Source of the DNA: Modestobacter muralis
GTDB lineage: Bacteria; Actinomycetota; Actinomycetes; Mycobacteriales; Geodermatophilaceae
Assembly: GCF_010682105.1 (NCBI RefSeq)
Contig: NZ_JAAGWH010000019.1
Span: 1-59,423, forward strand
Direction of reading: 5' to 3'
DNA length: 59,423 nucleotides
A program made the translations under genes and the position numbers. Below, piece after piece: positions 18,111 through 26,978 of this stretch. Under the pieces are notes generated by a model, which did no database searches, was not told the DNA's origin, and was given only the letters and a program-made list of their open reading frames with translations. Each line of letters opens with the position of its first letter. Position 1 is the first letter of the stretch.

Positions 18111-18138
18111 CGCCCCCGTCCGGCCCTACGGTGGCGTC

Positions 18139-19224
18139 GTGGCCGTGCAGGTGACCCGGGCGGACGTGCTGGGGTCCCGGGTGCGCGCGCACCAGCTCGA
18201 CCGGACGGCGGGCACGCTCGCCGACACCGGGGTCCTCGACCTCGGTGTGCAGGACACCGGCGCGGAGGCGGCCCGCTGGGCGCTCGCCGTCCGCGGCCTG
18301 GACGACGTCCCGGCCGGTGACCTGGCCCTGGTCTGGACGCTGCGCGGCGCGCCGCACGTGTACCGCCGCGCCGACCTGCTTGGGGTGGTCGCGGCGACCG
18401 CGCCGTTCTCCGAGGCCGACGCCGCGAAGCGCGTCTTCGACGGCGCACGGCCACTGCGGGCCGCCGGCACCCCGGTGCTCACGGCGCTGGACACGATGGC
18501 GTCGGCGATGCGGGAGATCGTCGCCGCGCCCACCGTCAAGGGCGAGATGTCGCGGCGGCTCACCGAGCGGATGGACGCCCCGTACCTGCGCGCGTGCCGG
18601 CCCTGCAACGCCGTCCACGTGTACGAGCAGACGTTCCGGCTGGCCGCGCTGCGGGCCGGGCTGGAGCTGCAGCCGGGCACCTCTCCCCCGGTGCTCCAGC
18701 CGGTCCCCGGGCTCGTGCCCGTGACCGAGGTGCCCGCGCACCTGGACGTCGTCCGCGGGTACCTGCGGCTGCACGGCCCGGCCACCCCGCAGCAGGTGGC
18801 GGCGTACCTCGACGCCCCGGTGCGGGACGTGCGGGCGCACTGGCCGGACGACGCGGTCGAGGTGCAGGTGGACGGCAAGCCGCGGTGGGCGCTGGCCGCC
18901 GACGCCGACCGCCTCGGTGCCGGCCCGGCACGGACGACCCGGCTGCTGGGCCCCTTCGACCCGTACCTGCAGACCCGCGACCGGGCCCTGCTGGTGCCCG
19001 ACCCGGCGCACGCGGCGGACCTGTGGCGCACCCTCGGCCGCCCCGGGGCGGTGCTGGTCGACGGCGAGGTCGCCGGCACCTGGCGGCCGCGCAAGGCAGG
19101 CCGGCGGCTGACCGTGCAGGTCGACCCGTGGCGCGACGTCCCGGCCGCCGCGCTGGCGGCCGAGGCCGAGCGGCTGGCCGCCGTCCGGGGCACCGAGCTC
19201 GCCGGGCTCGCCGTCGGCGGTTGA
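18139..19224 (+). CDS. AlkX/AlkZ-like winged-helix DNA glycosylase family protein
   Basis: This 361-residue HTH_42 (winged-helix DNA-binding) family protein is widespread in actinobacteria. In this superfamily E. coli AlkZ and AlkX unhook interstrand crosslinks using QxQ or QxD catalytic motifs. Here HQLD at residues 18-21 gives a Q-L-D motif. Other landmarks are WTLRGAPHVYRR and LGPFDPYLQTRDR near residue 270. It starts 28 bp after the phosphatase. Crosslink repair is inferred from family only. Confidence 0.75.
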   Translation: MAVQVTRADVLGSRVRAHQLDRTAGTLADTGVLDLGVQDTGAEAARWALAVRGLDDVPAGDLALVWTLRGAPHVYRRADLLGVVAATAPFSEADAAKRVFDGARPLRAAGTPVLTALDTMASAMREIVAAPTVKGEMSRRLTERMDAPYLRACRPCNAVHVYEQTFRLAALRAGLELQPGTSPPVLQPVPGLVPVTEVPAHLDVVRGYLRLHGPATPQQVAAYLDAPVRDVRAHWPDDAVEVQVDGKPRWALAADADRLGAGPARTTRLLGPFDPYLQTRDRALLVPDPAHAADLWRTLGRPGAVLVDGEVAGTWRPRKAGRRLTVQVDPWRDVPAAALAAEAERLAAVRGTELAGLAVGG

Positions 19225-19254
19225 GGGGTGCGCCGATCCGGGTAGCGCCCGGTC

Positions 19255-20346
19255 ATGGCTGAACCCACCGGCTCGTCCCTGCTCCCCGGCCTGACCGTCG
19301 CCGTCACCGGCGCCAGCGGCAACGTCGGGACGGCGCTGCTGCGCGCGCTCGCCGACGCCGGTGTCACCGAGGTCCGCGGGCTCGCCCGCCGCCGTCCCCC
19401 CGAGACCGCCCCCTATGCCGGGGTGCGCTGGTACACCGCCGACCTCGGGACGCCGGAGAGCGAGCCCGTGCTGGCGGAGTTCCTCGACGGCGTCGACGCG
19501 GTCGTCCACTCGGCGTGGGCCCTGATCCCCGACCGGGACCCGGAGCGGCTGCAGCGGGTCAACATCGAGGGCACCCGCCGCGTGCTGGCCGCCGCGGCCG
19601 CGGCCGGGGTGACGCACGTGGTGCACCTGTCCTCGATCGGCACCTACGCCGCCGGGCCGCAGACGCACCCGGTCAACGAGGACTGGCCCACCACCGGCGT
19701 CCCGAGCTCGCAGTACAGCCGGCTCAAGGCCGAGTGCGAGCGGATGCTCCGCGCGTTCGACGCCGCGAACCCGGGGACCACCGTCACCGCGATCCGCCCG
19801 ACGCTGGTGCTCCAGCCCGACGCGGCCAGCGAGATCGGCCGTTACTTCCTCGGCCCGGTGCTCTTCCCGGCGGCCCGCGCGCTGCCCGCGCCGGTGGCCG
19901 GCGTGGTGGCCAAGGTGCTCCCGCTGCCGATCCCGGACCTGTCGATCGGGGTGGTGCACGCCGACGACGTGGCCGACGTGATCGCCCGCGCCCTGGACCG
20001 CCGGGCCGGCGGTGCGTTCAACGTGACCGCCCCGCCGAACTTCGACGCCGCGGGCCTGGCCGGGGCGCTTGGGATGAAGCGGGTGGCCGTGCCCGCGGTG
20101 GTGCTGCGCACCGGGATGCAGGCGGCGTTCCTGTCCCGGCTGCTGCAGATCGAGCCGGGCTGGCTGGACCTGGGCCTGGGCGTGCCGCCGATGGACACGA
20201 CCCGGGCCCGCACGGTGCTGGGCTGGCGCGCCAAGCACAGCGGCGGTGACGTGCTGCGCGACTTCGTCGCCGCGCTCGGCGCCGGCCACGGTGGCGAGGG
20301 CCCGCTGCTCCACCCGGGCACCGGCCCGGAGCACACCCCCGCCTGA
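19255..20346 (+). CDS. NAD-dependent epimerase/dehydratase (extended SDR)
   Basis: This 363-residue Rossmann-fold protein has the NAD motif VAVTGASGNVGTALLRAL (about 15-32), an acidic AVVHSAWAL segment and the catalytic YxxxK as SQYSRLKAECER near residue 160. It is the extended short-chain dehydrogenase type acting on nucleotide sugars or related carbonyls; the substrate is not predictable. It starts 30 bp after the AlkX-like gene and is likely co-transcribed with it. It converges on the aldo-keto reductase. Confidence 0.88.
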   Translation: MAEPTGSSLLPGLTVAVTGASGNVGTALLRALADAGVTEVRGLARRRPPETAPYAGVRWYTADLGTPESEPVLAEFLDGVDAVVHSAWALIPDRDPERLQRVNIEGTRRVLAAAAAAGVTHVVHLSSIGTYAAGPQTHPVNEDWPTTGVPSSQYSRLKAECERMLRAFDAANPGTTVTAIRPTLVLQPDAASEIGRYFLGPVLFPAARALPAPVAGVVAKVLPLPIPDLSIGVVHADDVADVIARALDRRAGGAFNVTAPPNFDAAGLAGALGMKRVAVPAVVLRTGMQAAFLSRLLQIEPGWLDLGLGVPPMDTTRARTVLGWRAKHSGGDVLRDFVAALGAGHGGEGPLLHPGTGPEHTPA

Positions 20347-20375
20347 GGAAGGACCCCCTCGCCCCGACACGACGA

Positions 20376-20405
20376 CGGCCGGGCCCCCGTGCGGGGACCC
20401 GGCCG
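20376..20405. terminator. Bidirectional hairpin terminator
   Basis: A stem of 12 pairs with one mismatch and a GTGC loop (CGGCCGGG...CCCGGCCG) lies between the convergent SDR and aldo-keto reductase genes. There is no U-tract, as is usual in high-GC actinobacteria. An AAGGACC tag just after the SDR stop (20349-20356) recalls the cassette family. Confidence 0.6.
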
Positions 20406-20424
20406 ACGTCGGCTGTGCCGGAGC

Positions 20425-21282
20425 TCAGGCGAGGGCGTCGAGCTTGGCCATGTCCTCGGCGGACAGCATCAGCTGCGCGGCGCCCATGTTCTCGGTCAGG
20501 TGGTCGATCGACTTCGTGCCCGGGATGGGCAGGATGACCGGCGACTTCTGCAGCAGCCAGGCCAGCGCCACCTGCGAGGGGGTGGCGTCGAGCTCGCGCG
20601 CCACCTCGGCCACCGGGCTGTCGGGCTTGGCCAGGTCACCGGTGGCGATCGGGAACCACGGGATGAACGCGATGCCCTCGGCCTCGGCGTAGGCCAGCAC
20701 GTCCGCGGACTGCCGGTTGGTCAGGTTGTACAAGTTCTGCACGGAGACGATCTCGGTGATCTCGCGGGCGGCCTTGAGCTCGTCGACGGAGACCTCGGAG
20801 ACGCCGATGTGGCGGACCTTGCCCTCCTCCTTGAGCTCGGCGAAGGCACCGAGCTGGTCGGCCAGCGGCACCTCGGGGTCGATGCGGTGCAGCTGGATCA
20901 GGTCGATCCGGTCGACCTTGAGGTTGCGCAGGGACAGCTCCACCTGCTGCTTGAGGTAGGCCGGGCGACCGACCGGGGGCCAGACGCCGGGGCCGGTGCG
21001 GGTCAGGCCGGCCTTGGTGCCGATGACCAGACCGTCCGGGTACGGGAACGCGGCCTCGGCGATGATCTGCTCGCTGACCTGCGGGCCGTAGGAGTCGGCG
21101 GTGTCGATGAAGTCGACGCCCTGCTCGATCGCGGCCTTGACCACGGCGAGCGCGCCCGCGCGGTCGGCCGGCTCGCCCCAGACGCCCGGGCCGGTGAGCT
21201 GCATGGCGCCGTAGCCGAGACGGTGGACGGTGAGGTCGCCGCCGAGGTCGAAGGTGAGCGGGGTGGTGGTGGGGGCGGTCAT
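20425..21282 (-). CDS. Aldo/keto reductase
   Basis: This 285-residue NADPH-dependent (beta/alpha)8 oxidoreductase has the catalytic tetrad: Asp and Tyr in FIDTADSYGPQ, Lys in VIGTKAGL and His in LIQLHRIDPE. The cofactor-binding C-terminus is LPIPGTKSIDHL. The ATG at 21282 is preceded by CTGGAGGA. It is a paralogue of the protein at 54.5 kb (shared GYGAMQL(T/S)GP and PADR blocks). Substrate unknown. Confidence 0.93.
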   Translation of the reverse strand: MTAPTTTPLTFDLGGDLTVHRLGYGAMQLTGPGVWGEPADRAGALAVVKAAIEQGVDFIDTADSYGPQVSEQIIAEAAFPYPDGLVIGTKAGLTRTGPGVWPPVGRPAYLKQQVELSLRNLKVDRIDLIQLHRIDPEVPLADQLGAFAELKEEGKVRHIGVSEVSVDELKAAREITEIVSVQNLYNLTNRQSADVLAYAEAEGIAFIPWFPIATGDLAKPDSPVAEVARELDATPSQVALAWLLQKSPVILPIPGTKSIDHLTENMGAAQLMLSAEDMAKLDALA

Positions 21283-21451
21283 GGGTCCTCCAGGTGCTCG
21301 AGTCGGGTGGGACCTGCGGCTGCGGCCTGCGGGGTCCCGCTCCTACAAGGGCTCCCGGGCGCCCGTCCTTCCCGGCCCCGGGTCATGTGAGGGTCCGCAC
21401 AGTCGCTGTGCGCATGCTGGACGGCGGGCTCCGGTGGGGGAAGGTGGTCCG

Positions 21452-22717
21452 GTGCAACCGACACGGCGGGCCGGGACGACGGCCCTGCCGGTGCTGCTCC
21501 TGGTCGGGGTGCTGCTGGTCGCGCTGAACCTCCGCGGGCCGCTGGTCGCGGTCGCCCCGGTGGTCGAGGACCTGCAGCGGGACCTCCGCGTGGGCGCGGG
21601 CACGATCGGCCTGCTGACCAGCATCCCGGTGCTGTGCTTCGGCCTGGCCGCCCCGCTGGCCTCGCTGCTGATCGCCCGCAGTGGCGTGCACCGGGCGGTG
21701 CTCGTCTCGCTGGCCGGGGTCCTCGCCGGGACGGTGCTGCGGTCGCTGGGCAGCCCGACCGCGGCCATCGCCGGCACGGTGGTGATCGGGCTGGGCATCA
21801 CCGTGGGCAACGTCGTCGTCCCGGTGGTCATCGGCCGTGACTTCCCCGGCGCCACCAACATCGTCACCGCGGCCTACACCGCGGCGCTCAACGTCGGGGC
21901 GACGACGACCTCCGCGCTCACCGCGCCGCTGGCCGACCTCGTCGGCTGGCAGCTCGCGCTGGCCACGTGGGGCCTGCTGGTCGTGCTCGCCGCCGCCGTC
22001 TGGACCACCGCGCTGCGCCGCCAGGTGGCCCGCGCCGCCGCCGCCGAGGCCGCGGGCACCGCCCCTCCCCCGCCGCCGGCCGCCGCCCCGGGCCCCTCGG
22101 TGTGGCGCAGCCCGGTGGCCTGGGGCCTGACGCTGGCCTTCGCCGGCCAGGCGTTCAGCTACTACGGCGCGACCGCCTGGCTGCCGACGCTGCTGGCCGA
22201 CGAGAACGGCCTGACCAGGGCCCAGGCCGGGGTGAGCTCCTCGCTGTTCCAGGTGCTGGCGGTGGTCGGCGCGTTCTCCGTGCCCGCCCTGGTCGCCTGG
22301 TGGAAGCGCCCGGCGCTCGTGCTGCTGGCCGTCACCGCGTTCTGGGCGACGCTGCCGATCGGCCTGCTCGTCGCCCCGGCGCTGTGGCCGCTGTGGTGCA
22401 GCCTCGCCGGCGCGGCGCAGGGCGGCGGCATCACCGTCATCTTCATCGCGATCGTGCGTCGCTCGGGCGACCTCACCCGGAACCGGCAGCTGTCAGCGAT
22501 GGTGCAGGGCGGGGGCTACGTCGTGGCGGCCACCGGACCCCTGGTCGTCGGGGCCGTGCACGACGCGACGGGCGGTTGGACCGCACCGTTGCTGGTCATC
22601 TGTGGCTCAGTGGCCGTGATGGCCGTCGCCGGGGCGGCGTCCGCCGGCGGACGGACCGAGGCAGCACGAGACGCGGGGCCGTCAGCGGCGCCCGCAGAGG
22701 AGGCACGTCGTGGGTGA
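21452..22717 (+). CDS. MFS transporter, CynX/NimT-like
   Basis: This 421-residue protein has 12 predicted membrane segments in two halves separated by an Ala/Pro-rich linker near residue 200. The first helix LVALNLRGPLVAVAPVVEDL and the following PVLCFGLAAPLAS are the signatures of the CynX/NimT (cyanate or 2-nitroimidazole) branch. The GTG at 21452 is placed 7 nt after GGGGGAAGG and gives the family length. Its end overlaps the phosphatase gene by 8 bp. Confidence 0.88.
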   Translation: MQPTRRAGTTALPVLLLVGVLLVALNLRGPLVAVAPVVEDLQRDLRVGAGTIGLLTSIPVLCFGLAAPLASLLIARSGVHRAVLVSLAGVLAGTVLRSLGSPTAAIAGTVVIGLGITVGNVVVPVVIGRDFPGATNIVTAAYTAALNVGATTTSALTAPLADLVGWQLALATWGLLVVLAAAVWTTALRRQVARAAAAEAAGTAPPPPPAAAPGPSVWRSPVAWGLTLAFAGQAFSYYGATAWLPTLLADENGLTRAQAGVSSSLFQVLAVVGAFSVPALVAWWKRPALVLLAVTAFWATLPIGLLVAPALWPLWCSLAGAAQGGGITVIFIAIVRRSGDLTRNRQLSAMVQGGGYVVAATGPLVVGAVHDATGGWTAPLLVICGSVAVMAVAGAASAGGRTEAARDAGPSAAPAEEARRG

Positions 22718-23309
22718 GATCGTCGTCGTCCGGCACGGTGCGACCGAGTGGAGCACGAGCGGGCAGCACACCGGGCTGACCGACCTGCCGCTGCTCCCCG
22801 GCGGGGAGGACGACGCGCGGAAGCTGCGGGCGGAGCTGTCGGAGCGGCAGATCACGCATGCCTTCGTCAGCCCGCTGACCCGGGCCCGGCGCACCGCGGA
22901 GCTGGCCGGCCTGTTCGACCACGGCATCACCGCCGAGCTGGAGCCGGACCTGGTCGAGGTCGACTACGGCCGGTGGGAGGGGAAGACCACCCCGCAGATC
23001 CACGACGAGCTCGGCCACCCGTGGTCGCTGTGGACCGACGGCACCGAACCCGGCGACTCCCCTGGGGAGAGCCTGGTCCAGGTCGCCGAGCGCGTCGACC
23101 GGGTGCTGGAGCGGGCCCGGCCGCTGCTGGCCGACGGCGACGTCGCGCTGGTCGCCCACGGGCACGTGCTGCGCATCCTCACCGCCCGCTGGCTGGGCTT
23201 CGGTCCGGAGCAGGGCGCGCTCTTCCCGCTGGCCACCGGCCGCTACGGCGTCCTGGGCCACGAGCACGACTGGCCGGCCCTCATCGGCTGGAACACCGGC
23301 CGCCCCTGA
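22710..23309 (+). CDS. Histidine phosphatase family protein
   Basis: This 199-residue phosphoglycerate-mutase-like phosphatase has the phospho-accepting His in VVVRHGATEWS (about residues 5-15). A second Arg lies in SPLTRARRTAELAG, an acidic residue in LVEVDYGRWEGKTT and the second catalytic His in ALVAHGHVLRIL. It starts inside the 3' end of the MFS gene, indicating coupling. It might dephosphorylate sugar phosphates; the substrate is unknown. Confidence 0.9.
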   Translation: MGEIVVVRHGATEWSTSGQHTGLTDLPLLPGGEDDARKLRAELSERQITHAFVSPLTRARRTAELAGLFDHGITAELEPDLVEVDYGRWEGKTTPQIHDELGHPWSLWTDGTEPGDSPGESLVQVAERVDRVLERARPLLADGDVALVAHGHVLRILTARWLGFGPEQGALFPLATGRYGVLGHEHDWPALIGWNTGRP

Positions 23310-23315
23310 GGCTCG

Positions 23316-23403
23316 CCGGGATCAGCTGAGATCACCGTGCGTGCTCCTGGCTCACCGCACACCCTGAGCCAGGAGCACGCACGATCAGGTGACCTGATCC
23401 CGG
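23316..23403. repeat. 88-bp nested palindromic repeat, copy B
   Basis: Same length and organisation as copy A, with perfect CCGGGATCAG/CTGATCCCGG ends and the inner TGCTCCTGGCTCA hairpin. Differences from copy A are scattered single substitutions outside the arms, for example GATCAGGTGACCTGATC on the right. It lies between convergent histidine phosphatase and EAL genes. Confidence 0.9.
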
Positions 23404-23436
23404 ACGGACGGACGGCGGACGGCGGACGGCGGACGC
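23402..23436. repeat. Short tandem repeats
   Basis: Three GGAC tetramers run into about 3.6 copies of the heptamer GGACGGC, directly abutting repeat copy B. It is a simple-sequence tract in the 3' flank of the EAL gene, probably produced by replication slippage. Confidence 0.7.
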
Positions 23437-23442
23437 GGGCCG

Positions 23443-24543
23443 CTAGACGAGGACGAGCTCCGGCTCGGACTCCGGCTCGGGGCGCACCGGGTGGCCGAAC
23501 AGCCAGCCCTGTCCCAGGTCGGCGCCCACGGCGCGCGCCTGGTCGGCCATCAGCTCGGACTCCACGCCCTCGGCCACGACCGTGCCGCCGTGCAGGTGGG
23601 TCAGCTCGGTCAGCGCCCGGGCGATCGCGTTGGGGCCGGGCTCGTGCAGCCGGGCGACCAGCGCCTTGCTGAGCTTGACGACGTCCGGGCGCACGACCGA
23701 CACCAGCGCCAGGCTGGACCAGCCGACGCCGACGTCGTCCAGGGCGACCCGCCAGCCCAGCGAGCGGTGGTGCTCCAGCACCGACAGCAGGTGCTCCCGG
23801 TCGGTCACCGCGTGCGAGGCGACCACCTCGAACACCAGCTGCCGGGGGTCGATCCCGGCCTCGTGCACGGCCCGCTCGGTGCTGGCCAGGCAGACCGAGG
23901 GCCGGTGGACCGCGGCCGGGTCGGAGTTGACGTACAGGTCGGCACCGCCCAGCCAGCCGGCGGCGTTGCGGATCGCGGCCTCCCGGGCCAGCCGGTCCAG
24001 CCGGTCGGCCCACCCGGCGCGCTCGGCGAGGAAGAACAGGTCGCCGCCGCCGACCTCGCGGCCGTCGACCCGCCCGCGCAGCAGGGCCTCGTGGCCGACC
24101 ATCCCGCCGGAGGTCAGCGACATGATCGGCTGGTAGACCGGCCACAGCTCGGCGCCGGTGAGCAGGCCCATCTCCACGGTGATGCCGCGGCGCGCGAGCT
24201 CGACGGCCAGGGTCGGCGCGGTGAGCAGCCGGGTGGCCAGGGCGACGCCGTCCGCGGGCGGGTCGGTGGTCACCCGCACGGCCTCGGTCTCGGCGGAGGT
24301 CAGCTCGCGGGCCAGCCGCTGCAGCAGCCGGTCGATCCGCCGGCCGCCCTCGTCGTCGACGACGTCCAGCAGCCCGGGAGCGGTGCCGATCCGCAGGCCC
24401 ATCGCCCCGGCGACCCGGGAGATGCTGGGCAGCACGTGGGTGAGGGTGCTGGCCAGGAGCAGACGGCGGGCAGACCGCGGGGTCTCCCACGAGGGACGCA
24501 CGGAGTCGACGGGGCCGGTCACGGCAGCAGGATGACCGACCAC
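23443..24543 (-). CDS. EAL-domain protein (c-di-GMP phosphodiesterase-like, partly degenerate)
   Basis: This 366-residue soluble protein has an N-terminal helical region and an EAL domain (about 140-355). The name motif is GHEALLRG. Metal-binding residues are retained in YVNSDPAA, FEVV, ALDDVGVG and VVAEGVE, but loop 6 reads DVGVGWSS instead of DFGTGYSS and the KID motif is KLS, so activity is doubtful. There is no GGDEF domain. The start is uncertain: the GTG at 24543 has GGAGG directly adjoining rather than spaced, and a GTG at 24522 is an alternative. It is divergent from tetR. Confidence 0.82.
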   Translation of the reverse strand: MVGHPAAVTGPVDSVRPSWETPRSARRLLLASTLTHVLPSISRVAGAMGLRIGTAPGLLDVVDDEGGRRIDRLLQRLARELTSAETEAVRVTTDPPADGVALATRLLTAPTLAVELARRGITVEMGLLTGAELWPVYQPIMSLTSGGMVGHEALLRGRVDGREVGGGDLFFLAERAGWADRLDRLAREAAIRNAAGWLGGADLYVNSDPAAVHRPSVCLASTERAVHEAGIDPRQLVFEVVASHAVTDREHLLSVLEHHRSLGWRVALDDVGVGWSSLALVSVVRPDVVKLSKALVARLHEPGPNAIARALTELTHLHGGTVVAEGVESELMADQARAVGADLGQGWLFGHPVRPEPESEPELVLV

Positions 24544-24628
24544 CTCCGCGACTCACCGCAGGCGCGCGGCGCCTCTGCGCAGTGGTGTAGATGCGGTCCG
24601 CGTCACAGTGGGAACGATGATCAACTGG

Positions 24629-24641
24629 ACTAGGGTCTAGT
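24629..24641. promoter_or_regulatory. Palindromic operator at the tetR start
   Basis: ACTAGGGTCTAGT (5-bp arms, 3-bp centre) ends 1 bp before the tetR GTG. TAGGGT within it is placed like a -10 box for a leaderless transcript, so TetR binding here would give autorepression. No other copy was noticed in the window. Confidence 0.5.
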
Positions 24642-24642
24642 C

Positions 24643-25272
24643 GTGTCCGAGCTGACTGCCCCTGACGGCGACCGACCTGGTCGCGGTGGTCGCCCCCGCG
24701 ACCCCTCGCGGGACGGGGCCATCCGCTCGGCCATCCTCGCGGTCCTGGCCGAGTCGGGGTACGCGGGCCTGACCATGGACGCCGTGGCCGCCACCGCCGG
24801 GGTGGGCAAGGCGACGATCTACCGCCGCTGGCGCACCAAGTCCGACCTGGTCGCCGACGCCGTCGCCGACCTGAGCGCCTCCTCGATCACGCTGCCCGAC
24901 ACCGGGTCGCTGGAGGGTGACCTGCGGCTGCTGCTGCGCGGCCTGGTGTCGGCGGTCAACGGCCCGCTGGGTGCCGCGACCCTGTCGCTGATGTCGGCGC
25001 TGCCGCACGAGCCGGCGCTGCGGACGGCCTTCCGCAGCGGGCCGATGGACCTGTGGGCGATCATGTACCGCCAGGTCTGGGCACGCGCCGTGGAGCGCGG
25101 CGAGGTCGACGACTCCGTGCCCGGCAGCGCGGTGTCCTCCTCGGCCAGCGCGCCGATCCTGCAGCGCTGGCTGTTCAGCAGCCAGCCGGTGACCGAGGCC
25201 TACGCCGACGAGATCCTGGCCGACGTCGTCCTGCCCCTGCTGGCCGCCCGCCGGGCCGGCTGCCCCGGCTGA
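24643..25272 (+). CDS. TetR-family transcriptional regulator
   Basis: This 209-residue repressor-type regulator has an N-terminal HTH (about 25-70: [24 protein letters not shown], then [17 protein letters not shown]) and a ligand-binding C-terminal region of the TetR_C_11-like kind. There is no separate Shine-Dalgarno sequence, and the start sits on a palindrome, suggesting a leaderless autoregulated transcript. Its 3' end lies directly against the broken end of the copper ATPase. Its target could be itself or the divergent EAL gene (inference). Confidence 0.9.
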   Translation: MSELTAPDGDRPGRGGRPRDPSRDGAIRSAILAVLAESGYAGLTMDAVAATAGVGKATIYRRWRTKSDLVADAVADLSASSITLPDTGSLEGDLRLLLRGLVSAVNGPLGAATLSLMSALPHEPALRTAFRSGPMDLWAIMYRQVWARAVERGEVDDSVPGSAVSSSASAPILQRWLFSSQPVTEAYADEILADVVLPLLAARRAGCPG

Positions 25273-25284
25273 GCGGCCGGGGCA
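25261..25284 (+). terminator. Hairpin overlapping the tetR stop
   Basis: TGCCCCGGC pairs with GCCGGGGCA around a 6-nt loop that contains the TGA stop codon. It may terminate tetR and lies right at the junction with the truncated ATPase. Confidence 0.5.
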
Positions 25285-26373
25285 GCGCGGCTCAGGCCGC
25301 CGCACCTGGGCCTTGCCGCTCTGCGCCTGGGTGACCAGCCGGCCGAGCTGAGCCAGCGTGGTGTCCGCGCCGACCCGGGTGGCCTCGACGACCAGCCGGC
25401 CGCCGACGTTGACCGTGGCGCCGGTGACCCGGTCGCCCTCGGCGACCTCGACCGGGACGCTCTCCCCGGTCAGCATGGACAGGTCGACCGCGGAGCTGCC
25501 GCTGACCACCAGGCCGTCGGTGGCCACCTTCTCCCCCGGCCGGACGACGAAGCGGTCGCCCACGGCGAGCTCGGCGATCGGCACCCGCACCTCGACGCCG
25601 TCGCGCAGCACGGCGGCCTCCCGCACCCCGAGCTCGAGCAGCGCGGCCAGCGCGGCACCGGAGCGGCGCTTGGCGCGGGCCTCGGCCCACCGGCCGGCGA
25701 GCAGGAAGACGGTGACCGCGGAGGCGACCTCCAGGTAGATCTCGTGCGTGCCGGCGCCGCGCTCGGGCAGCAGGGTCAAGCTCATCCGCATGCCCGGCAT
25801 GCCGGCGTCGCCGAGGAACAACGCCCACAGCGACCACAGGTACGCCGCGCTGATGCCGATCGAGACGAGGGTGTCCATGGTGCTGGCGCCGTGCCGGGCG
25901 TTGACGACGGCGGCGCGGTGGAACGGCCACGCGCCCCACACGACCACCGGGCTGGCCAGCGTCAGTGCCAGCCACTGCCAGTTCTCGAACTGCCAGGCCG
26001 GCACCATCGACAGCACCAGCACCGGCAGCGCGAGGGCGGCGCTGAGGAGCAGCCGCTGCCGCAGCGCGGCCTCCGGGGCGGGGGCGTCGGCGGCCGGCTC
26101 GTCGGCGGCGGCCGGCGGGACCGGCAGCGCGGCGGAGTACCCGGCCGCGGCGACGGTGTCCAGCAGCCGGTCGGTGTCGACGACGGTGGGGTCGTACCGG
26201 ACCGTGGCTGCCTCGGTGGCGTAGTTGACGCTGGCCTGGACGCCGTCGAGCTTGTTGAGCTTGCGCTCGATCCGGTTCGCGCAGCTGGCGCAGATCGTCC
26301 CGGTGATGTCGAGGCGGACCTCGTCCAGCGGCGCCGGGGCCTGCGACCGGGCCGCCTCCGGCCCGGCGCTCAT
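25285..26373 (-). pseudogene. copA: Truncated copper-translocating P-type ATPase (N-terminal half only)
   Basis: About 355 residues of a CopA-type ATPase are recognisable: an N-terminal heavy-metal domain with [14 protein letters not shown] (Cu-binding CxxC), four membrane segments (about 110-225) and the actuator domain with [11 protein letters not shown]. Homology stops after [10 protein letters not shown] near 25309, and the remaining open frame merely runs antisense through tetR. The CPC membrane motif, DKTG phosphorylation site and nucleotide-binding domain are absent, so it cannot pump. Its ATG overlaps the copZ stop by 4 bp. A deletion or rearrangement joined tetR to the middle of the gene. 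Confidence 0.88.
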
Positions 26374-26573
26374 GCGGGCTGTGCGGTGTAGCTGCCGGCC
26401 TCGGCGACCGCAGCCTGCACCTGCTCGGCGGTCACGTCACCGACGACGTGCAGGCGGCCGGTGGCCAGGTCGACGTCGACCTCGGTCACGCCGAGCTCGC
26501 TGACCTCCTCGGTGACCGAGGCGACGCAGTGCTGGCAGGTCATGCCGGTGACGGTGAAGTCCAGGGTGGGCAC
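26370..26573 (-). CDS. copZ: Copper chaperone (heavy-metal-associated domain)
   Basis: This 67-residue single HMA domain has the metal site [11 protein letters not shown] (residues 10-20) followed by the expected [12 protein letters not shown] strand. CopZ proteins carry Cu(I) to CopA and to the CsoR system. The GTG at 26573 has GGAG 6-7 nt upstream and gives the typical length; a longer upstream frame overlaps csoR. It is the middle gene of csoR-copZ-copA', and its usual recipient is now broken. Confidence 0.92.
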   Translation of the reverse strand: MPTLDFTVTGMTCQHCVASVTEEVSELGVTEVDVDLATGRLHVVGDVTAEQVQAAVAEAGSYTAQPA

Positions 26574-26598
26574 AGGGGGCTCCTCAGGGTCGGTCGGG

Positions 26599-26892
26599 TC
26601 AGGAACGGACGAGGCGGGCGATGGCAGCGGAGGCCTCGGCGATCTTCGCGTCGGCCGCGGCGCCGTCGTCGGCGGCACTGCTGGCCACCGCGTCGCGGAC
26701 GCAGTGGGCGAGGTGGTCGTCGAGCAGGCCGAGCGCGACCGCCGGCAGCGCCTTGGTGGCCGCGGAGACCTGCGTCAGCACGTCGATGCAGTACGTGTCG
26801 TCCTCGACCATCCGTGCGATGCCGCGGACCTGGCCCTCCACGCGCTTGAGGCGCGCGAGCAGCTGGTCCTTCTCCCCCGCGTAGCCCGTCAC
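26599..26892 (-). CDS. csoR: Copper-sensing repressor CsoR
   Basis: This 97-residue all-helical metal-sensing repressor (DUF156) has the Cu(I) ligands Cys35, His60 and Cys64 (TYCIDV and HLAHC) at canonical positions, and RLKRVEGQVRGIARM in helix 1. Cu(I) binding releases the operator. A strong palindrome lies 8 bp upstream of the start at 26901-26919. It leads the copZ-copA' operon, with 25 bp to copZ. Confidence 0.94.
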   Translation of the reverse strand: MTGYAGEKDQLLARLKRVEGQVRGIARMVEDDTYCIDVLTQVSAATKALPAVALGLLDDHLAHCVRDAVASSAADDGAAADAKIAEASAAIARLVRS

Positions 26893-26900
26893 GCCCTCAA

Positions 26901-26919
26901 GGTACCCCCCGGGGGTACC
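26901..26919. promoter_or_regulatory. CsoR operator
   Basis: GGTACCCCCCGGGGGTACC has perfect 9-bp arms around one central C. It fits the G/C-rich TACCCC...GGGGTA type of operator known for CsoR. Its position 8 bp before the csoR start supports autoregulation of the operon. Confidence 0.85.
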
Positions 26920-26978
26920 TGTACGCCGTCCCCGGCCACCGCTCGCCGACGCGGGGCGTCAGCACGTCGCCGGCCCGG

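Noticed and set aside
24637-25284. C-terminal 215 residues of the open frame that continues from copA across tetR
   Set aside because: It has no P-type ATPase motifs and is the antisense of tetR. It is read-through of a truncated gene, not a fusion protein.
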